In this document: positions 19,761 through 28,946 of the stretch, piece by piece
Numbering within the stretch: position 1 is the stretch's first letter
How the letters are laid out: the number at the start of each line of letters is the position of its first letter
Assembly (NCBI GenBank): GCA_023418575.1
Contig: JAEZZM010000018.1
Span: 1-64,000 of the forward strand
Direction of reading: 5' to 3'
DNA length: 64,000 nt
From: Actinomycetes bacterium
GTDB lineage: Bacteria; Actinomycetota; Coriobacteriia; Coriobacteriales; JAEZZM01
Position numbers and translations under genes: made by a program
The notes under the pieces: model-generated
What the model was told of the DNA's origin: nothing
Database searches by the model: none
What the model saw: the letters and a program-made list of their open reading frames with translations, nothing else

Positions 19761-21604
19761 TTAAGCTTCATTTTTTCTTCCCAAGAGGAATCTTCCTGCA
19801 AAGGCGATAAGGGCTGCACCTAAGGCAGCAAGGCCTGCATGTTGTGCAGCTTTGCTAGAGTCATTGGTCTTAGGTAGAGCTTTTTCTTGTTTTTTGTTAT
19901 CTGCAGTTTTCTGAGCCTGATTGTCTGCAGGTGTATTACTTGAAGAGCTATCGTTCAAAGAAACTAAGCTTCCTTGATTTTTGCCATCTGCCTTTTGATT
20001 TTCAAGAAGCCAGTTTGTCTTATCACGCTTAAGATTGAGAGCGGCGCTATCTACCTCACCAGCATTTAAAGGAAGTTTGTTTTTATTAAAATCTAGGTTT
20101 AAGCCATCTACGCTTGTGCTGGGCGCAGGCTCTGAGAACTTTGGTTTTGAGAACTCAGGAAGCTTGGCTACTTCATTTTTGGCTGGATCAGCTTGAGCGG
20201 CTGGGGGAGGAGTGTTTTCTTCGGGCTTAGCCTCTTCTAGCTTAGAATCTTGTTCCTTAGCATCCTCTGCCTTAGCTTTATCTGTTGAGGGATCCTCTTG
20301 ATTGTCTTTATCGCCAGTAGCCTCTTTGTCAGCTGTTCCAGATTTGGGGTCTTCTGTGCCAGGAGAAGCTTCTTCTACCTTATTTTCAGAAGAACTTGCC
20401 TCAGGAATTCCTGTTTCATTATCGTTAGGTTCTTCTTGCTTTTCTGCAGCTTCATTAAATTTAGCAAGCTTTTCGTTTACGGATGCAAGCTCTGCATTCT
20501 TGGTGTTTATATCATCATTAAGCCTTTCGAGCTCAGTTGCGTTCTCATCCACTTTAGCTCTTAAAAGCTCGGGTGTTTCAGGCTTATTTTCAAAGGCTGG
20601 CTCATAAGTTGTGTTGCTTGTGGTAATTACGTCAGGGGCGCCTGCCTGCTTGTTGCGAGGTTTTTTGCTGGGGTCTTTGGTCTTATCGCTATCCTCGCTA
20701 TAATCTTGATGCTCCTCGACAAGTGAATCATGCTCTTGCTTGTAGGATAAGTTGGAACCGTCAATGCCATATGCTTCTTTAGAGGATGCAGGGTTTTTAA
20801 GATCATCAGCATTGATACCTAGATCAGAAGCCTCACTTGGATCATGAAAACCGCGCCATACACCACTAATCCACCAGAATCCCTCATCATTTTTCTTCTT
20901 ACTAAAGGCTACGCTTTGGCTTGTAATAAAGGGGAGCAAGAAATTATCATTATGGCCCGCTGAGTTGCGCCAGCCTGCAAAGGCATCATCTGCAAGATTT
21001 TTTGCCTTTATTAACACGGGATCTTGCTCATTGTTGCTCATATAAGCATAGAGATTTTCTGTTCCAAAGAGGTATTTACCTGGTTCAGCCTCTGAAGAAT
21101 CATGCTTCATAGCATCAAAGTCATTAGCCTTAGCCAGTGCTTGAACATCACGGTTAGACTTATCTTTTGCCTCATCCAGCTTAGCGGTTTCTACTGTAAG
21201 TGGATGAAGCCCAGCCTGCTCACGATATTTATTAACCTTTTCATAGATCATATTGCTAGCAAGTAAGAAGACGGAATCCTCATCAAGATATTCTTCACCA
21301 ACATAAGCATTAGGATTGGAATTTAAAAGCTCGAGCGCTTTTGAGGGAGCTTCTAGTTCAGCCTTAGTTTTTTTAGTTCCTTAAGTTCAGCTTCCAGCTG
21401 AGCTTTTTTCTTTTCAAGTTCTTCTTTAGATTCTTCAGGAGTGCCGTTTTCTGCACTAGTGCTGCTCAATACAGATTCAGATCCATCTTGGGCATAGGCT
21501 TGTGTGCTTGTTTGTGTGGCAAGTGCCAGAGCGCCAGCCAAAGATAAGGCAAGACCTGCACCTGCTACTGTTTTTAAATAATTACCAATCCCATTGTTGC
21601 TCAT
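19761..21604 (-). CDS. CAP-domain, LPxTN-anchored surface protein, interrupted by a frameshift at an A7 tract
   Basis: Two minus-strand frames make one protein. The first (21604-21353) has AAAGGGG before its ATG, encodes a signal peptide (VAGAGLALSLAGALALATQ, cleaved near AYAQD) and enters a coiled coil, then stops. The second continues the same coiled coil and a CAP/SCP domain (NKYREQAGLHPL, AGWRNSAGHNDNFLLPF, FWWISGVWRG), a long Glu/Lys/Pro-rich stalk, and ends with the sorting signal LPKTN, a hydrophobic helix and RKNEA. The frames join by a -1 shift at seven A residues (21368-21374); the overlapping codons read in frame without loss. Programmed slippage, phase variation and sequencing error are all possible. 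Without the shift only an 83-residue secreted fragment is made. Confidence 0.75.
21368..21374 (-). other. A-AAA-AAA slippery heptamer within the surface-protein gene
   Basis: On the minus strand the zero-frame codons are CTA AAA AAA CTA, so the heptamer A AAA AAA is exactly in slippery phase. A -1 shift continues as ACT AAG GCT GAA, straight into the long downstream frame. The zero frame stops five codons after the tract. Confidence 0.7.
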
Positions 21605-21635
21605 GAGTTCCCCTTTCTAAGCCAAGTTCTGTCTA

Positions 21636-21666
21636 AGAATACGCTTAGCAATTGTACTTGTGTCAA
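21636..21666 (-). promoter_or_regulatory. Candidate promoter of the CAP surface-protein gene
   Basis: On the minus strand a consensus TTGACA (+ strand 21661-21666) is followed 19 nt later by TATTCT (21636-21641). Spacing is longer than ideal, so this is tentative. Confidence 0.35.
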
Positions 21667-21843
21667 TATAAAATATTTATATAACAATACTAATTCCCAA
21701 GTATACTCGCTTTTAGGGGCTTATTATACAGATCCATAAAATTGTTAAAAAACTGTTGAAAAACTCTTAAGCTTGATACAAAATGAGCGACTATTTTGTA
21801 GCCATTACTTATCTGGGCTTTGCGTATGGAGGCTTTATGTATA

Positions 21844-21891
21844 AGCAAACTCACTTATCAAAAAGCTCACTTATTATAAAGCTTACTTATC
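21844..21891. repeat. 16-bp imperfect tandem repeat, three copies
   Basis: Three consecutive 16-bp units (21844-21859, 21860-21875, 21876-21891) share the core AAGCTCACTTAT with a few changes. The third unit overlaps the 3' end of the nuclease gene. Confidence 0.6.
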
Positions 21892-22638
21892 GGGAAACTT
21901 TCTAAAATCACCAGCAGCCCACAAACCCTCTTTGCGTTCTCTGGCAAGCTCCTGGGCTTTAGCAAATTCACGAGCATAACGGGTATTGGGTCGGCGCTCT
22001 AGGATTTCTGCATAGCCTGAGCTAATCATGAGGTAGTTTATGCAGTGAGAACTCAGTTCTGAAGTATCAAAAGAGGGCTTGTCTTTGTTTGCAAAGTTTG
22101 TATCGGAAAACCAAAGATAAGCCAGGCTCCTATCGTATTTATCTTTGCGCTCTTTTCCATATTGCACATAGAGCTCTTTGTTCTTACAAAGCTCTTTAAG
22201 CTTTTCTGTAGAACGGCGCCCATTTTCTTTGGTTTTTGGATCGTTTACCTCGGGAGCGTCTATGCCAATGAGCCTAAGTTTTATTTCTGTTCCTTTGAGC
22301 TCATCTTGGGCGGAAGCCAAAAGCTCAAGTCTAAGGGTATCACCATCATGTATGCTCTTGAGCTGCACTGGAATAAACTCTTGTTCAGTCTCTCTTTCGC
22401 TGCTTAATGCCTTTGTTTGTTCAGATTGATCCTGTGTTAAGAAGGTAGAAGAATTAAGGCGTGCCAAAAAAGCAGAAAGCTCATCTTGTTGACTAAGACC
22501 AAGAGAAGTTCCCGCTAAAATTATTAAAAGAGCAAGCTTTGCTAAGAGGGATTTTTGGCCTTTACGCATTTTTGCCTGCTTGTTTGACCCTTTTTGCGCT
22601 GAGGGGTAGTTCTGTTTTTGAGTTCTTTTACTATTCAT
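21883..22638 (-). CDS. Secreted or membrane-anchored thermonuclease (SNase) family nuclease
   Basis: 251 residues: a basic N-terminus, one hydrophobic signal/anchor (LLAKLALLIILAGTSLGLSQ) and a staphylococcal-nuclease domain (~95-245). Active-site region is intact: HDGDT, LRLIGIDAPEVNDP (Arg and Asp equivalents), GRRSTEKL, KYDRSLAYLWF (second Arg) and a C-terminal GLWAAGDFRKFPDK. It probably degrades extracellular DNA/RNA in a Ca2+-dependent way, for nutrition or biofilm turnover. Separate from the neighbouring surface-protein gene by about 280 nt. Confidence 0.88.
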   Translation of the reverse strand: MNSKRTQKQNYPSAQKGSNKQAKMRKGQKSLLAKLALLIILAGTSLGLSQQDELSAFLARLNSSTFLTQDQSEQTKALSSERETEQEFIPVQLKSIHDGDTLRLELLASAQDELKGTEIKLRLIGIDAPEVNDPKTKENGRRSTEKLKELCKNKELYVQYGKERKDKYDRSLAYLWFSDTNFANKDKPSFDTSELSSHCINYLMISSGYAEILERRPNTRYAREFAKAQELARERKEGLWAAGDFRKFPDK

Positions 22639-22758
22639 AGGATAATTATAGCAAAGAGGTCTTTTACAAGATTTAAGCTAAGGCTTTTATTGGGATTAGT
22701 GCTAGATAGAAAGCTAAGTTCAAGCAAAGGTTTATATTAGAGGGCAAAAGGAGAGCTA

Positions 22759-23061
22759 GTGGTGCCAAACAAAGATGATCTGCTTAAGCAGGAGCTTAAA
22801 AAACAGCTTAGTGAAGAGCTAAAGCAGCAGCTTGTTCAAGATGAACAAGATAAAAAGCGCCATGAAGAAGAACTTAAAGAGATGGCCCAAGAGCTTATCG
22901 CCGAGAAAAAAGAGCGCTTAAAAGAAGAGATTCGTCTTGATCAGATATATGCTAAGGGAGAGGTTCCTCCCATGCCCATGATGCAAAGAATAATCCTGGG
23001 AATTTTGGCTCTGGTCTTTCTTCTTGGCTTTGCTTATGTGCTTTGGTCTCACTGGAGCTAG
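22759..23061 (+). CDS. Small coiled-coil, tail-anchored membrane protein
   Basis: 100 residues. Residues ~5-62 are an almost uninterrupted charged coiled coil (repeats of LKKQLSEELKQQL type), followed by PPMPMMQRI and one C-terminal helix (IILGILALVFLLGFAYVLWS). No signal peptide, so the coil should be cytosolic and anchored by the tail. Start is GTG at 22759 or 22762 after AAAAGGAG. Function unknown; it stands alone between the nuclease and the exporter operon. Confidence 0.65.
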   Translation: MVPNKDDLLKQELKKQLSEELKQQLVQDEQDKKRHEEELKEMAQELIAEKKERLKEEIRLDQIYAKGEVPPMPMMQRIILGILALVFLLGFAYVLWSHWS

Positions 23062-23100
23062 CTATAGTTTAGTGAAGCTTTTATAAGCATCCCTTGGCAA

Positions 23101-23127
23101 GAGATCCTGCAGGAGATCCTGCAAGAG
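23101..23127. repeat. 12-bp tandem duplication
   Basis: GAGATCCTGCAG (23101-23112) is followed directly by GAGATCCTGCAA (23113-23124) and a partial third GAGATTC, in the gap before the exporter operon. Confidence 0.5.
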
Positions 23128-23261
23128 ATTCTTATACATAAGAAGACTTTGTGTAAATGTAACAATTTTTAAACAATAGGCTAAGTGCAACAATTTTCCT
23201 GATAAAACCTGATATTATTGCTGTAATGCAGTTTAAACGTAGAGCGCGATAGGAAGTTTTC

Positions 23262-25151
23262 ATGTCTAAAAACTCCCCAGTTATACCACCACAAGGATAC
23301 TCATCTCCATCCACATCACCTTTTGCAGAGCAAAGGCCTCAAACAGGCGGAGCTCATATGGCAAATAGTAATTCATCTGCTTTTCAAGCGCTTGAGGAAA
23401 AGCGAAGTAAACAGCGTAGAAAAAAGACCCGCAATATCATAATTGCTCTCGTCATTATTGTGCTCTTGAGTTTAGTTGGAGCCTACTTGCTTATCAGCAA
23501 GATGAAATCCAATGATAAGGCTCAGCAAAATAATAGTGCTGAGGTATACAGGGCTGATTTTTCAAAGACCATTACCACCAATGGAACTATACAAGCCTTA
23601 GCTAATCAAAGTGTTAGCGCTCTAGCAAATGGAGAGGTAACCTCAGTGAAAGTTGAGGCGGGAACTGAGGTTAAGCCAGGGGATGTGCTTTTTACCTATA
23701 AAAGTGAAGAGCTTGAAAAAGGCATATCTGATGCAGAAAAAGCAGTTATAGAAGCACAAAATGGTCTAAAACAGGCAAAGTCTGGAGTAAGTCAGGCCAT
23801 CAATGCGTATAATCGTGCAGTTGATCAATATAATGCAGAGCTTGATGCCGCTGCTCAAGCTCAGTCAGAGGCACAGCGTCAGCAGGCTATTGCTAGAGCA
23901 AATCAAATTGCTCAAGAACAACAGGCTGCAGCTGCTGCTCAAGAGCGGGCTTTGCGCGCTAATGCAATTAACACTCTTATCAATAACTACCAGCAAGAAA
24001 AAAATCAAAAACAACTCTTTGATAAGCTTGCAGCTGCAGGTAAAGCCCAAAAAGGTATGAGTTTTGCTGAGGCTAAGAAAATTCTTGATCAGCGCAAATC
24101 TGAAGGTGCAGATGTAAGTTGGGTTCAAACTGAATTAGACAAAGCAAAGATAAAGCCAGGTGGCGGAACATATGCAGACACTGAAGTTATTTCAAGTTTA
24201 GATCAGCACTGGCTAAACATGATGGTCTATAAGTCACAGCTCAAGAGCATGGGTATAGATCCTGATAATCCAGCAGCCGCCATGGATGGTGGATCTGGTG
24301 CAACTGTTCCAGAAGGACCAGGAGCACCAGATAATCAAGGGGGGCCAGCAGCTGCTGCAAACCAAATCCTTCCTTTTGATAAGGTGGGTCAGTCTGCTGC
24401 AATTGAACAGGCCGAATTTGGTGTAGTAAGCGCTAAGCTTGCAGTAAACTCAGCTCAAGAAAATCTTAAGCTTGCTAAGGAACGCTATAACAATGGTGTG
24501 GTAGAGGCTAAGATTTCAGGTCAAGTTATTGCGCTCAATATAGAAGTGGGCACTAAATTAGAAGCTCTTGCTCAAAGTGGCAAGCCCGCTATTCAAATTG
24601 CAGACGTAAGTGCTATGAAGGCGCAAATTAACATCAATGAGATGGACATCTTACGCGTTAAAAAAGATATGGAAGCTGTTATGAGCTTCAATGCTATTAA
24701 TGACTATGAGACTAAGGGTAAGGTAGAAACCATAGCTTCAAGCCCCGCTTCTGGTCAAGCTGGAGCAGATCTGGGTGGTTTTGCTGGCCCAGGAGGCGGC
24801 TCTTCAAGTTCCTTGGTTACCTATCCTGTGGGGATTTTGCTTGAAAATCCTGATCCCCGTATTAAGGTGGGTATGACTACTCAGGTAACCCTCATGCTTG
24901 AAGAAATAAAGGATGCCTTACAAATCCCTCTTGATGCTGTAAATTCTGATGGCGATAAGGACTACATTAATGTGGTTACCCTTGATTCCTCAGGTTTAAT
25001 AGTAGATAGAAAACGCATATATATTGAGGTTCTCAGCTCAAATGAATCTGTAAGCGTCATTAAAGATGATGGCCAAGTAAAAGAGGGCGATCAGGTAGAG
25101 GTCTTTAGTGGTGAAGAGAGTTTTGATGGTCCTGGTGCCTACCAAGGCTAG
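23262..25151 (+). CDS. MacA/HlyD-type periplasmic adaptor protein of an ABC exporter
   Basis: 629 residues. A cytosolic N-terminal tail, one membrane helix (~48-70, NIIIALVIIVLLSLVGAYLL), a split lipoyl domain (SALANGEVTSVKVEAGTEVK ... ARYN-like second half around EAKISGQVIALNIEVG), a long alpha-helical hairpin rich in Gln/Ala, and a beta-barrel plus membrane-proximal domain. A Gly/Pro-rich stretch (~345-370, EGPGAPDNQGG) interrupts the hairpin, and a Gly/Ser stretch lies near 510. Followed by its ATPase (30 nt) and permease. Tripartite Gram-positive versions of this layout export peptides, drugs or bacteriocins; the substrate is not readable here. Confidence 0.85.
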   Translation: MSKNSPVIPPQGYSSPSTSPFAEQRPQTGGAHMANSNSSAFQALEEKRSKQRRKKTRNIIIALVIIVLLSLVGAYLLISKMKSNDKAQQNNSAEVYRADFSKTITTNGTIQALANQSVSALANGEVTSVKVEAGTEVKPGDVLFTYKSEELEKGISDAEKAVIEAQNGLKQAKSGVSQAINAYNRAVDQYNAELDAAAQAQSEAQRQQAIARANQIAQEQQAAAAAQERALRANAINTLINNYQQEKNQKQLFDKLAAAGKAQKGMSFAEAKKILDQRKSEGADVSWVQTELDKAKIKPGGGTYADTEVISSLDQHWLNMMVYKSQLKSMGIDPDNPAAAMDGGSGATVPEGPGAPDNQGGPAAAANQILPFDKVGQSAAIEQAEFGVVSAKLAVNSAQENLKLAKERYNNGVVEAKISGQVIALNIEVGTKLEALAQSGKPAIQIADVSAMKAQININEMDILRVKKDMEAVMSFNAINDYETKGKVETIASSPASGQAGADLGGFAGPGGGSSSSLVTYPVGILLENPDPRIKVGMTTQVTLMLEEIKDALQIPLDAVNSDGDKDYINVVTLDSSGLIVDRKRIYIEVLSSNESVSVIKDDGQVKEGDQVEVFSGEESFDGPGAYQG

Positions 25152-25181
25152 GCCCTGATTTATAAGCAAAGGGCTTTAACT

Positions 25182-25913
25182 ATGAAACATTCAGATGAAC
25201 TAGTTATCCAAATTAAGGACCTTCATAAGATTTATGAGAGTGCGGCAGGAGCTTACCACGCACTTAAGGGTGTAAGTTTAGAGGTTAGGCGTGGTGAGTT
25301 TGTAGCCATCATGGGACCTTCTGGATCGGGTAAGTCTACCTTAATGAATATTTTGGGCTGCCTAGATACTCCCAGCTACGGGCAGTATCTCTTAGAAGGT
25401 CTTGATGTACGAGTCTATACAGACGATGAGCTTGCAGAGCTTCGATCAAAGCGCTTGGGCTTTGTATTTCAGTCCTTTAACCTGCTTCCGCGAATCTCAG
25501 TATACAGAAATGTTATGCTACCACTTCTCTATTGCGGTGTAGCACGATCAAAACGAGACGAAATGGTGCGCATAGCTTGCCAGCGTGCGGGTCTTCCTGA
25601 AGAACTCTTAGATAAAAAATCAAATGAGATTTCTGGTGGTCAGATGCAACGTGTGGCAATTGCACGTGCTTTAGTAAATAACCCCGCTCTTATATTGGCT
25701 GATGAGCCCACAGGAAACCTTGACTCTGCAACAGGTGAGATGGTCTTAAACACCTTCAAAAAGCTGCGTGATGAGGGCTCTACAGTGGTGCTTATTACCC
25801 ATGATTATGATGTTGCATCTCATGCTGATAGGGCTTATCAAATAAGAGATGGTGAGCTTTACTTGGGTGCACAAGAAGATTCTATTAGAGCCGCTTTACA
25901 AGGAGCCAAGTAA
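25182..25913 (+). CDS. MacB/LolD-type ABC transporter ATP-binding protein
   Basis: 243 residues with all ABC motifs: Walker [10 protein letters not shown] (45-53), the Q-loop in [12 protein letters not shown], signature [15 protein letters not shown], Walker [14 protein letters not shown] and the H-loop VLITHD. The NLLPR Q-loop region is typical of the LolD/MacB/SalX class that pairs with FtsX-like permeases. Its stop overlaps the permease start (ATG at 25913), so the two are coupled. Confidence 0.93.
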   Translation: MKHSDELVIQIKDLHKIYESAAGAYHALKGVSLEVRRGEFVAIMGPSGSGKSTLMNILGCLDTPSYGQYLLEGLDVRVYTDDELAELRSKRLGFVFQSFNLLPRISVYRNVMLPLLYCGVARSKRDEMVRIACQRAGLPEELLDKKSNEISGGQMQRVAIARALVNNPALILADEPTGNLDSATGEMVLNTFKKLRDEGSTVVLITHDYDVASHADRAYQIRDGELYLGAQEDSIRAALQGAK

Positions 25914-27166
25914 TGTCTGTAAGAGACCTCCTGCTTGAAATAGTTTACGCCTTTAAAAATAATAAATTACGCAACTCTCTTACCATTTTGGGCATTGTTA
26001 TTGGCATTGCTTCAGTGGTTTGCCTTACCTCTCTTATCGAGGGTATGAAAGATCAGCTGTTAAATGAGGTGGGCGCCGGTCAGGCAAACTCTCTCATGTT
26101 GCAGTCTGGCTTAGTTGATCTTGATGAATCTGATATTGACTATATTAAAGAGGAGCTCCCTCAGGTTGATTTCATTGGCGTTTCTTCTTCGGTTTCTTAT
26201 GGTACGCCTGTGGCTACGCGCCAGCGAGAAAATACCGCTAGCGTAAATGTGGTATCTATTGGTCTTATGGAGCGCATGTCAAAAAATTTCAAGCTTACCC
26301 AGGGTCGTTATTTAAATCAGGTAGATGAAAAACATGCACGACAAGTTTGTATTATCAGCTCTAATATGGTTGAGCGTCTTTTTGGCGATAAAGAAGAGCA
26401 GGTAGTAGGCAAAGTCATAAGACTGGGTATGGACAATTATTCTATTGTGGGTGTTGTCGACTCCTCGGTTTCTGGTTTTGGCGGAGGCATGCAGCGTGAT
26501 TCTGTTTATATCTCTACAGGCACCGGTAAGCTGCGTTTTGGTTCCTCAGGCAAATTTAGAGACCTGGTAGTCTTTGTCAAAGATAAAGAAGATCTTCCCA
26601 GAAGCAAAGAAGAGCTGATAAGGGCTTTGGAAGAAAAATATCCTCAGGCACGCCAAGAAGACCAGGGTCCTTCAACGGATATGTTTGGTGGACCAAGTTC
26701 AAGCTTTCATGTAATAAGCTCTGATGATTTGGTTAAGATGGTAGAGTCTATCACCACAGTATTTACTGCAATTTTAGGCTCGGTAGCAGCTATTTCACTC
26801 TTGGTAGGCGGTATTGGCATCATGAATATGATGCTTACTAATGTTACTGAACGTATTAAAGAAATTGGCCTTAGAAAATCTTTGGGTGCGCGCCGCAGAG
26901 ATATTGAACGTCAATTTGTGGGCGAGTCAGTGGGTCTCTGTCTTATCGGCGGTGCCTTAGGTCTGCTTTTAGGTTATATGTCAGCCTACGCTATTGCTGC
27001 GCTTATCTCTGTATTCTCACCAGATCTCAGTGTAAGGCCTGTGCTTACCTTCTCAATTGCTTTTGCGGCCTTTGCGGTTTCTGCTTTAATTGGAATTGGT
27101 TTTGGCTGGGGTCCCGCACGAAAAGCTGCCCGACTTGATCCGGTTGAGTCGCTGCGTCATCAGTAG
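25913..27166 (+). CDS. MacB/FtsX-type ABC transporter permease
   Basis: 417 residues: TM1 (LTILGIVIGIASVVCLTSLI), a ~220-residue extracytoplasmic MacB_PCD domain, then three TMs (TVFTAILGSVAAISLLVGGI; VGLCLIGGALGLLLGYMSAY; LTFSIAFAAFAVSALIGIGF). The ERIKEIGLRKSLGARRRDI block between TM2 and TM3 and the closing GPARKAARLDPVESLR are family signatures. Third gene of the adaptor-ATPase-permease operon; functions as a homodimer with the ATPase. Confidence 0.92.
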   Translation: MSVRDLLLEIVYAFKNNKLRNSLTILGIVIGIASVVCLTSLIEGMKDQLLNEVGAGQANSLMLQSGLVDLDESDIDYIKEELPQVDFIGVSSSVSYGTPVATRQRENTASVNVVSIGLMERMSKNFKLTQGRYLNQVDEKHARQVCIISSNMVERLFGDKEEQVVGKVIRLGMDNYSIVGVVDSSVSGFGGGMQRDSVYISTGTGKLRFGSSGKFRDLVVFVKDKEDLPRSKEELIRALEEKYPQARQEDQGPSTDMFGGPSSSFHVISSDDLVKMVESITTVFTAILGSVAAISLLVGGIGIMNMMLTNVTERIKEIGLRKSLGARRRDIERQFVGESVGLCLIGGALGLLLGYMSAYAIAALISVFSPDLSVRPVLTFSIAFAAFAVSALIGIGFGWGPARKAARLDPVESLRHQ

Positions 27167-27226
27167 GCTTGGCTAAGCTGTTCAAGCTTATGCTGGATAT
27201 GAATAAGTGAGAGCTGGTGGATAAAT

Positions 27227-28717
27227 ATGGTACATAGATGTGATCGGCCTGATGCGCGCAGATATTCGCCTTTAATAACTGATTTATATCAACTAACGAT
27301 GGCTCAGGCGTATTTTCTCCAAGGTCTAGCTGATCTTGAAGCCAGTTTTTACCTGAGCTTTAGAGAAAACCCTTTTAAGGGAGGCTATACCGTATTAGCT
27401 GGCACATCGCTTATTGAACAGCTTATCAAGGATTGTTATTTTTCCGATGAGGACATAGCCTATCTTTCCAGCTTGCAGGCGCCAGCTGGAGGATCCTTGT
27501 TTGTAGCTAGTTTTCTCAAATTCTTATCCAATTTTAAACCCAGCTGTTCTATCAGAGCTGCTCTTGAGGGAAGCCTGGTGTTTCCTCGTGAGCCGGTTTT
27601 GCAAATCAGGGGTTCTTTGCTTGAGTGTCAGCTTTTGGAGACGGTGCTTCTTAACCTTATAAACTTTCAAAGTTTGGTGGCAACTAAGGCAGCCCGCGTA
27701 GTGCAGGCTGCATCTGGAGGAACGGTTGCAGAATTTGGACTGCGGCGCGCACAAGGAGTTGATGGGGGAATAGCGGCAAGTAGAGCTGCCTATATTGGGG
27801 GTTGTAACAGTACCTCTAATGTAGAGGCCGCACGACGCTACGGCATTCCTGTAGCTGGTACTCATGCTCACTCCTGGGTGATGGCATTTGTGGATGAACT
27901 TGAAGCGTTTAGAGCCTTGTCTTTTGCTATGCCTAAAAATTGCTCGCTGTTGATTGATACCTATGAGGTATCAAGTGGCATAAAAAACGCAATACTTGTT
28001 GCAAAAGAAATGGAAAGCCGCGGAGAGCGCCTGCAGTCAGTGCGTATAGACTCAGGGGATCTGGCCTATCTTTCAAAACAGGTGCGCCAAGAACTTGATA
28101 AAGCGGGACTTGAGTACGTTCGTATTATGGTATCCAATAACTTAGACGAGCATACTATTCTTTCACTTAAGTCTCAAGGAGCTCCCATAGATGCTTGGGG
28201 TGTTGGCACTAAGTTGTCCACCTCTTATGATCAGGCGGCTTTATCAGGAGTTTACAAGCTCTCGGCGATTAAAGAGCAGGGCAGATGGCGTCCAGTTATT
28301 AAGCTCTCAGAGCAGGTGTATAAGCTCAGTATTCCAGGTATTTTGGAGGCGCGCCGTTATTACGATAAACAAGGGATGTTTTTGGCTGACATGATCTATG
28401 ATGGCCTTGAGACAAAGCAATCTCAGTGCATAGTAGATCCGGTTGACGCCACCTTAAGTCTGGATGTATCTGGAGCTGATCATGTCGAAGAGCTTTTGCA
28501 TGATTTTGTGCTCGCTGGTGAGCTTTGTCCAGCGGCGAGGGAAGATCTTGAGGTTGCTCGAGCTCGCTTGAAAGACTCTCTGGCTCATCTGCAAGCAGGA
28601 GCCCAGCGCTTTTTAAATCCTCAAGTATATGCCTGCGGTATAGAAGAGGGACTTTATAAGAGGCGCACGGAGATGATTAAAGAAATTAGAGCTCAGCGCA
28701 GCCCTTCTTGGCGTTAG
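27227..28717 (+). CDS. pncB: Nicotinate phosphoribosyltransferase
   Basis: NAPRTase of the NAD salvage pathway, converting nicotinate and PRPP to nicotinate mononucleotide. Identified from SPLITDLYQLTMAQAYF at the start, AEFGLRRAQGVDGGIAASRA, GGCNSTSNVEAARRYGIPVA, GTHAHSWVMAF (phosphorylatable His region) and VRIDSGDLAYLS. 496 residues, normal for the bacterial/human-like type. No obvious partner genes next to it; the gap to the exporter operon is 60 nt. Confidence 0.94.
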   Translation: MVHRCDRPDARRYSPLITDLYQLTMAQAYFLQGLADLEASFYLSFRENPFKGGYTVLAGTSLIEQLIKDCYFSDEDIAYLSSLQAPAGGSLFVASFLKFLSNFKPSCSIRAALEGSLVFPREPVLQIRGSLLECQLLETVLLNLINFQSLVATKAARVVQAASGGTVAEFGLRRAQGVDGGIAASRAAYIGGCNSTSNVEAARRYGIPVAGTHAHSWVMAFVDELEAFRALSFAMPKNCSLLIDTYEVSSGIKNAILVAKEMESRGERLQSVRIDSGDLAYLSKQVRQELDKAGLEYVRIMVSNNLDEHTILSLKSQGAPIDAWGVGTKLSTSYDQAALSGVYKLSAIKEQGRWRPVIKLSEQVYKLSIPGILEARRYYDKQGMFLADMIYDGLETKQSQCIVDPVDATLSLDVSGADHVEELLHDFVLAGELCPAAREDLEVARARLKDSLAHLQAGAQRFLNPQVYACGIEEGLYKRRTEMIKEIRAQRSPSWR

Positions 28718-28741
28718 CTTTTATCGGCTAGCTTTTATCGG
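28715..28741. repeat. 14-bp tandem duplication at the end of pncB
   Basis: TAGCTTTTATCGGC (28715-28728) is followed immediately by TAGCTTTTATCGG (28729-28741). The first copy includes the pncB stop. Confidence 0.55.
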
Positions 28742-28800
28742 AATTATCAGAAATAAGAAAGCCATGTAGCTTTATAAGCTAAAGATAAAAACCTTAAAAA

Positions 28801-28829
28801 TTGACTATATAATAAATAATGTCTATATT
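28801..28829 (+). promoter_or_regulatory. Promoter upstream of the DegV gene
   Basis: TTGACT (28801-28806), a 17-bp A+T-rich spacer, and TATATT (28824-28829): a near-consensus housekeeping promoter. It leaves an untranslated leader of about 110 nt before the GTG start. Confidence 0.6.
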
Positions 28830-28946
28830 AGAAGCTATTCTGCAATGTGCAGGCTCCTCTATAAGTTGTAAGCTCTTCTATAAACACATCTTGGAGCTTT
28901 GCTATGATTAAACAATAAGAATTGATAAAAAGGAGTATGTAAGATC

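Noticed and set aside
20298..20607. Ser/Leu-rich plus-strand frames inside the CAP protein gene
   Set aside because: Antisense of the Glu/Lys/Pro-rich stalk; low-complexity shadows with no RBS.
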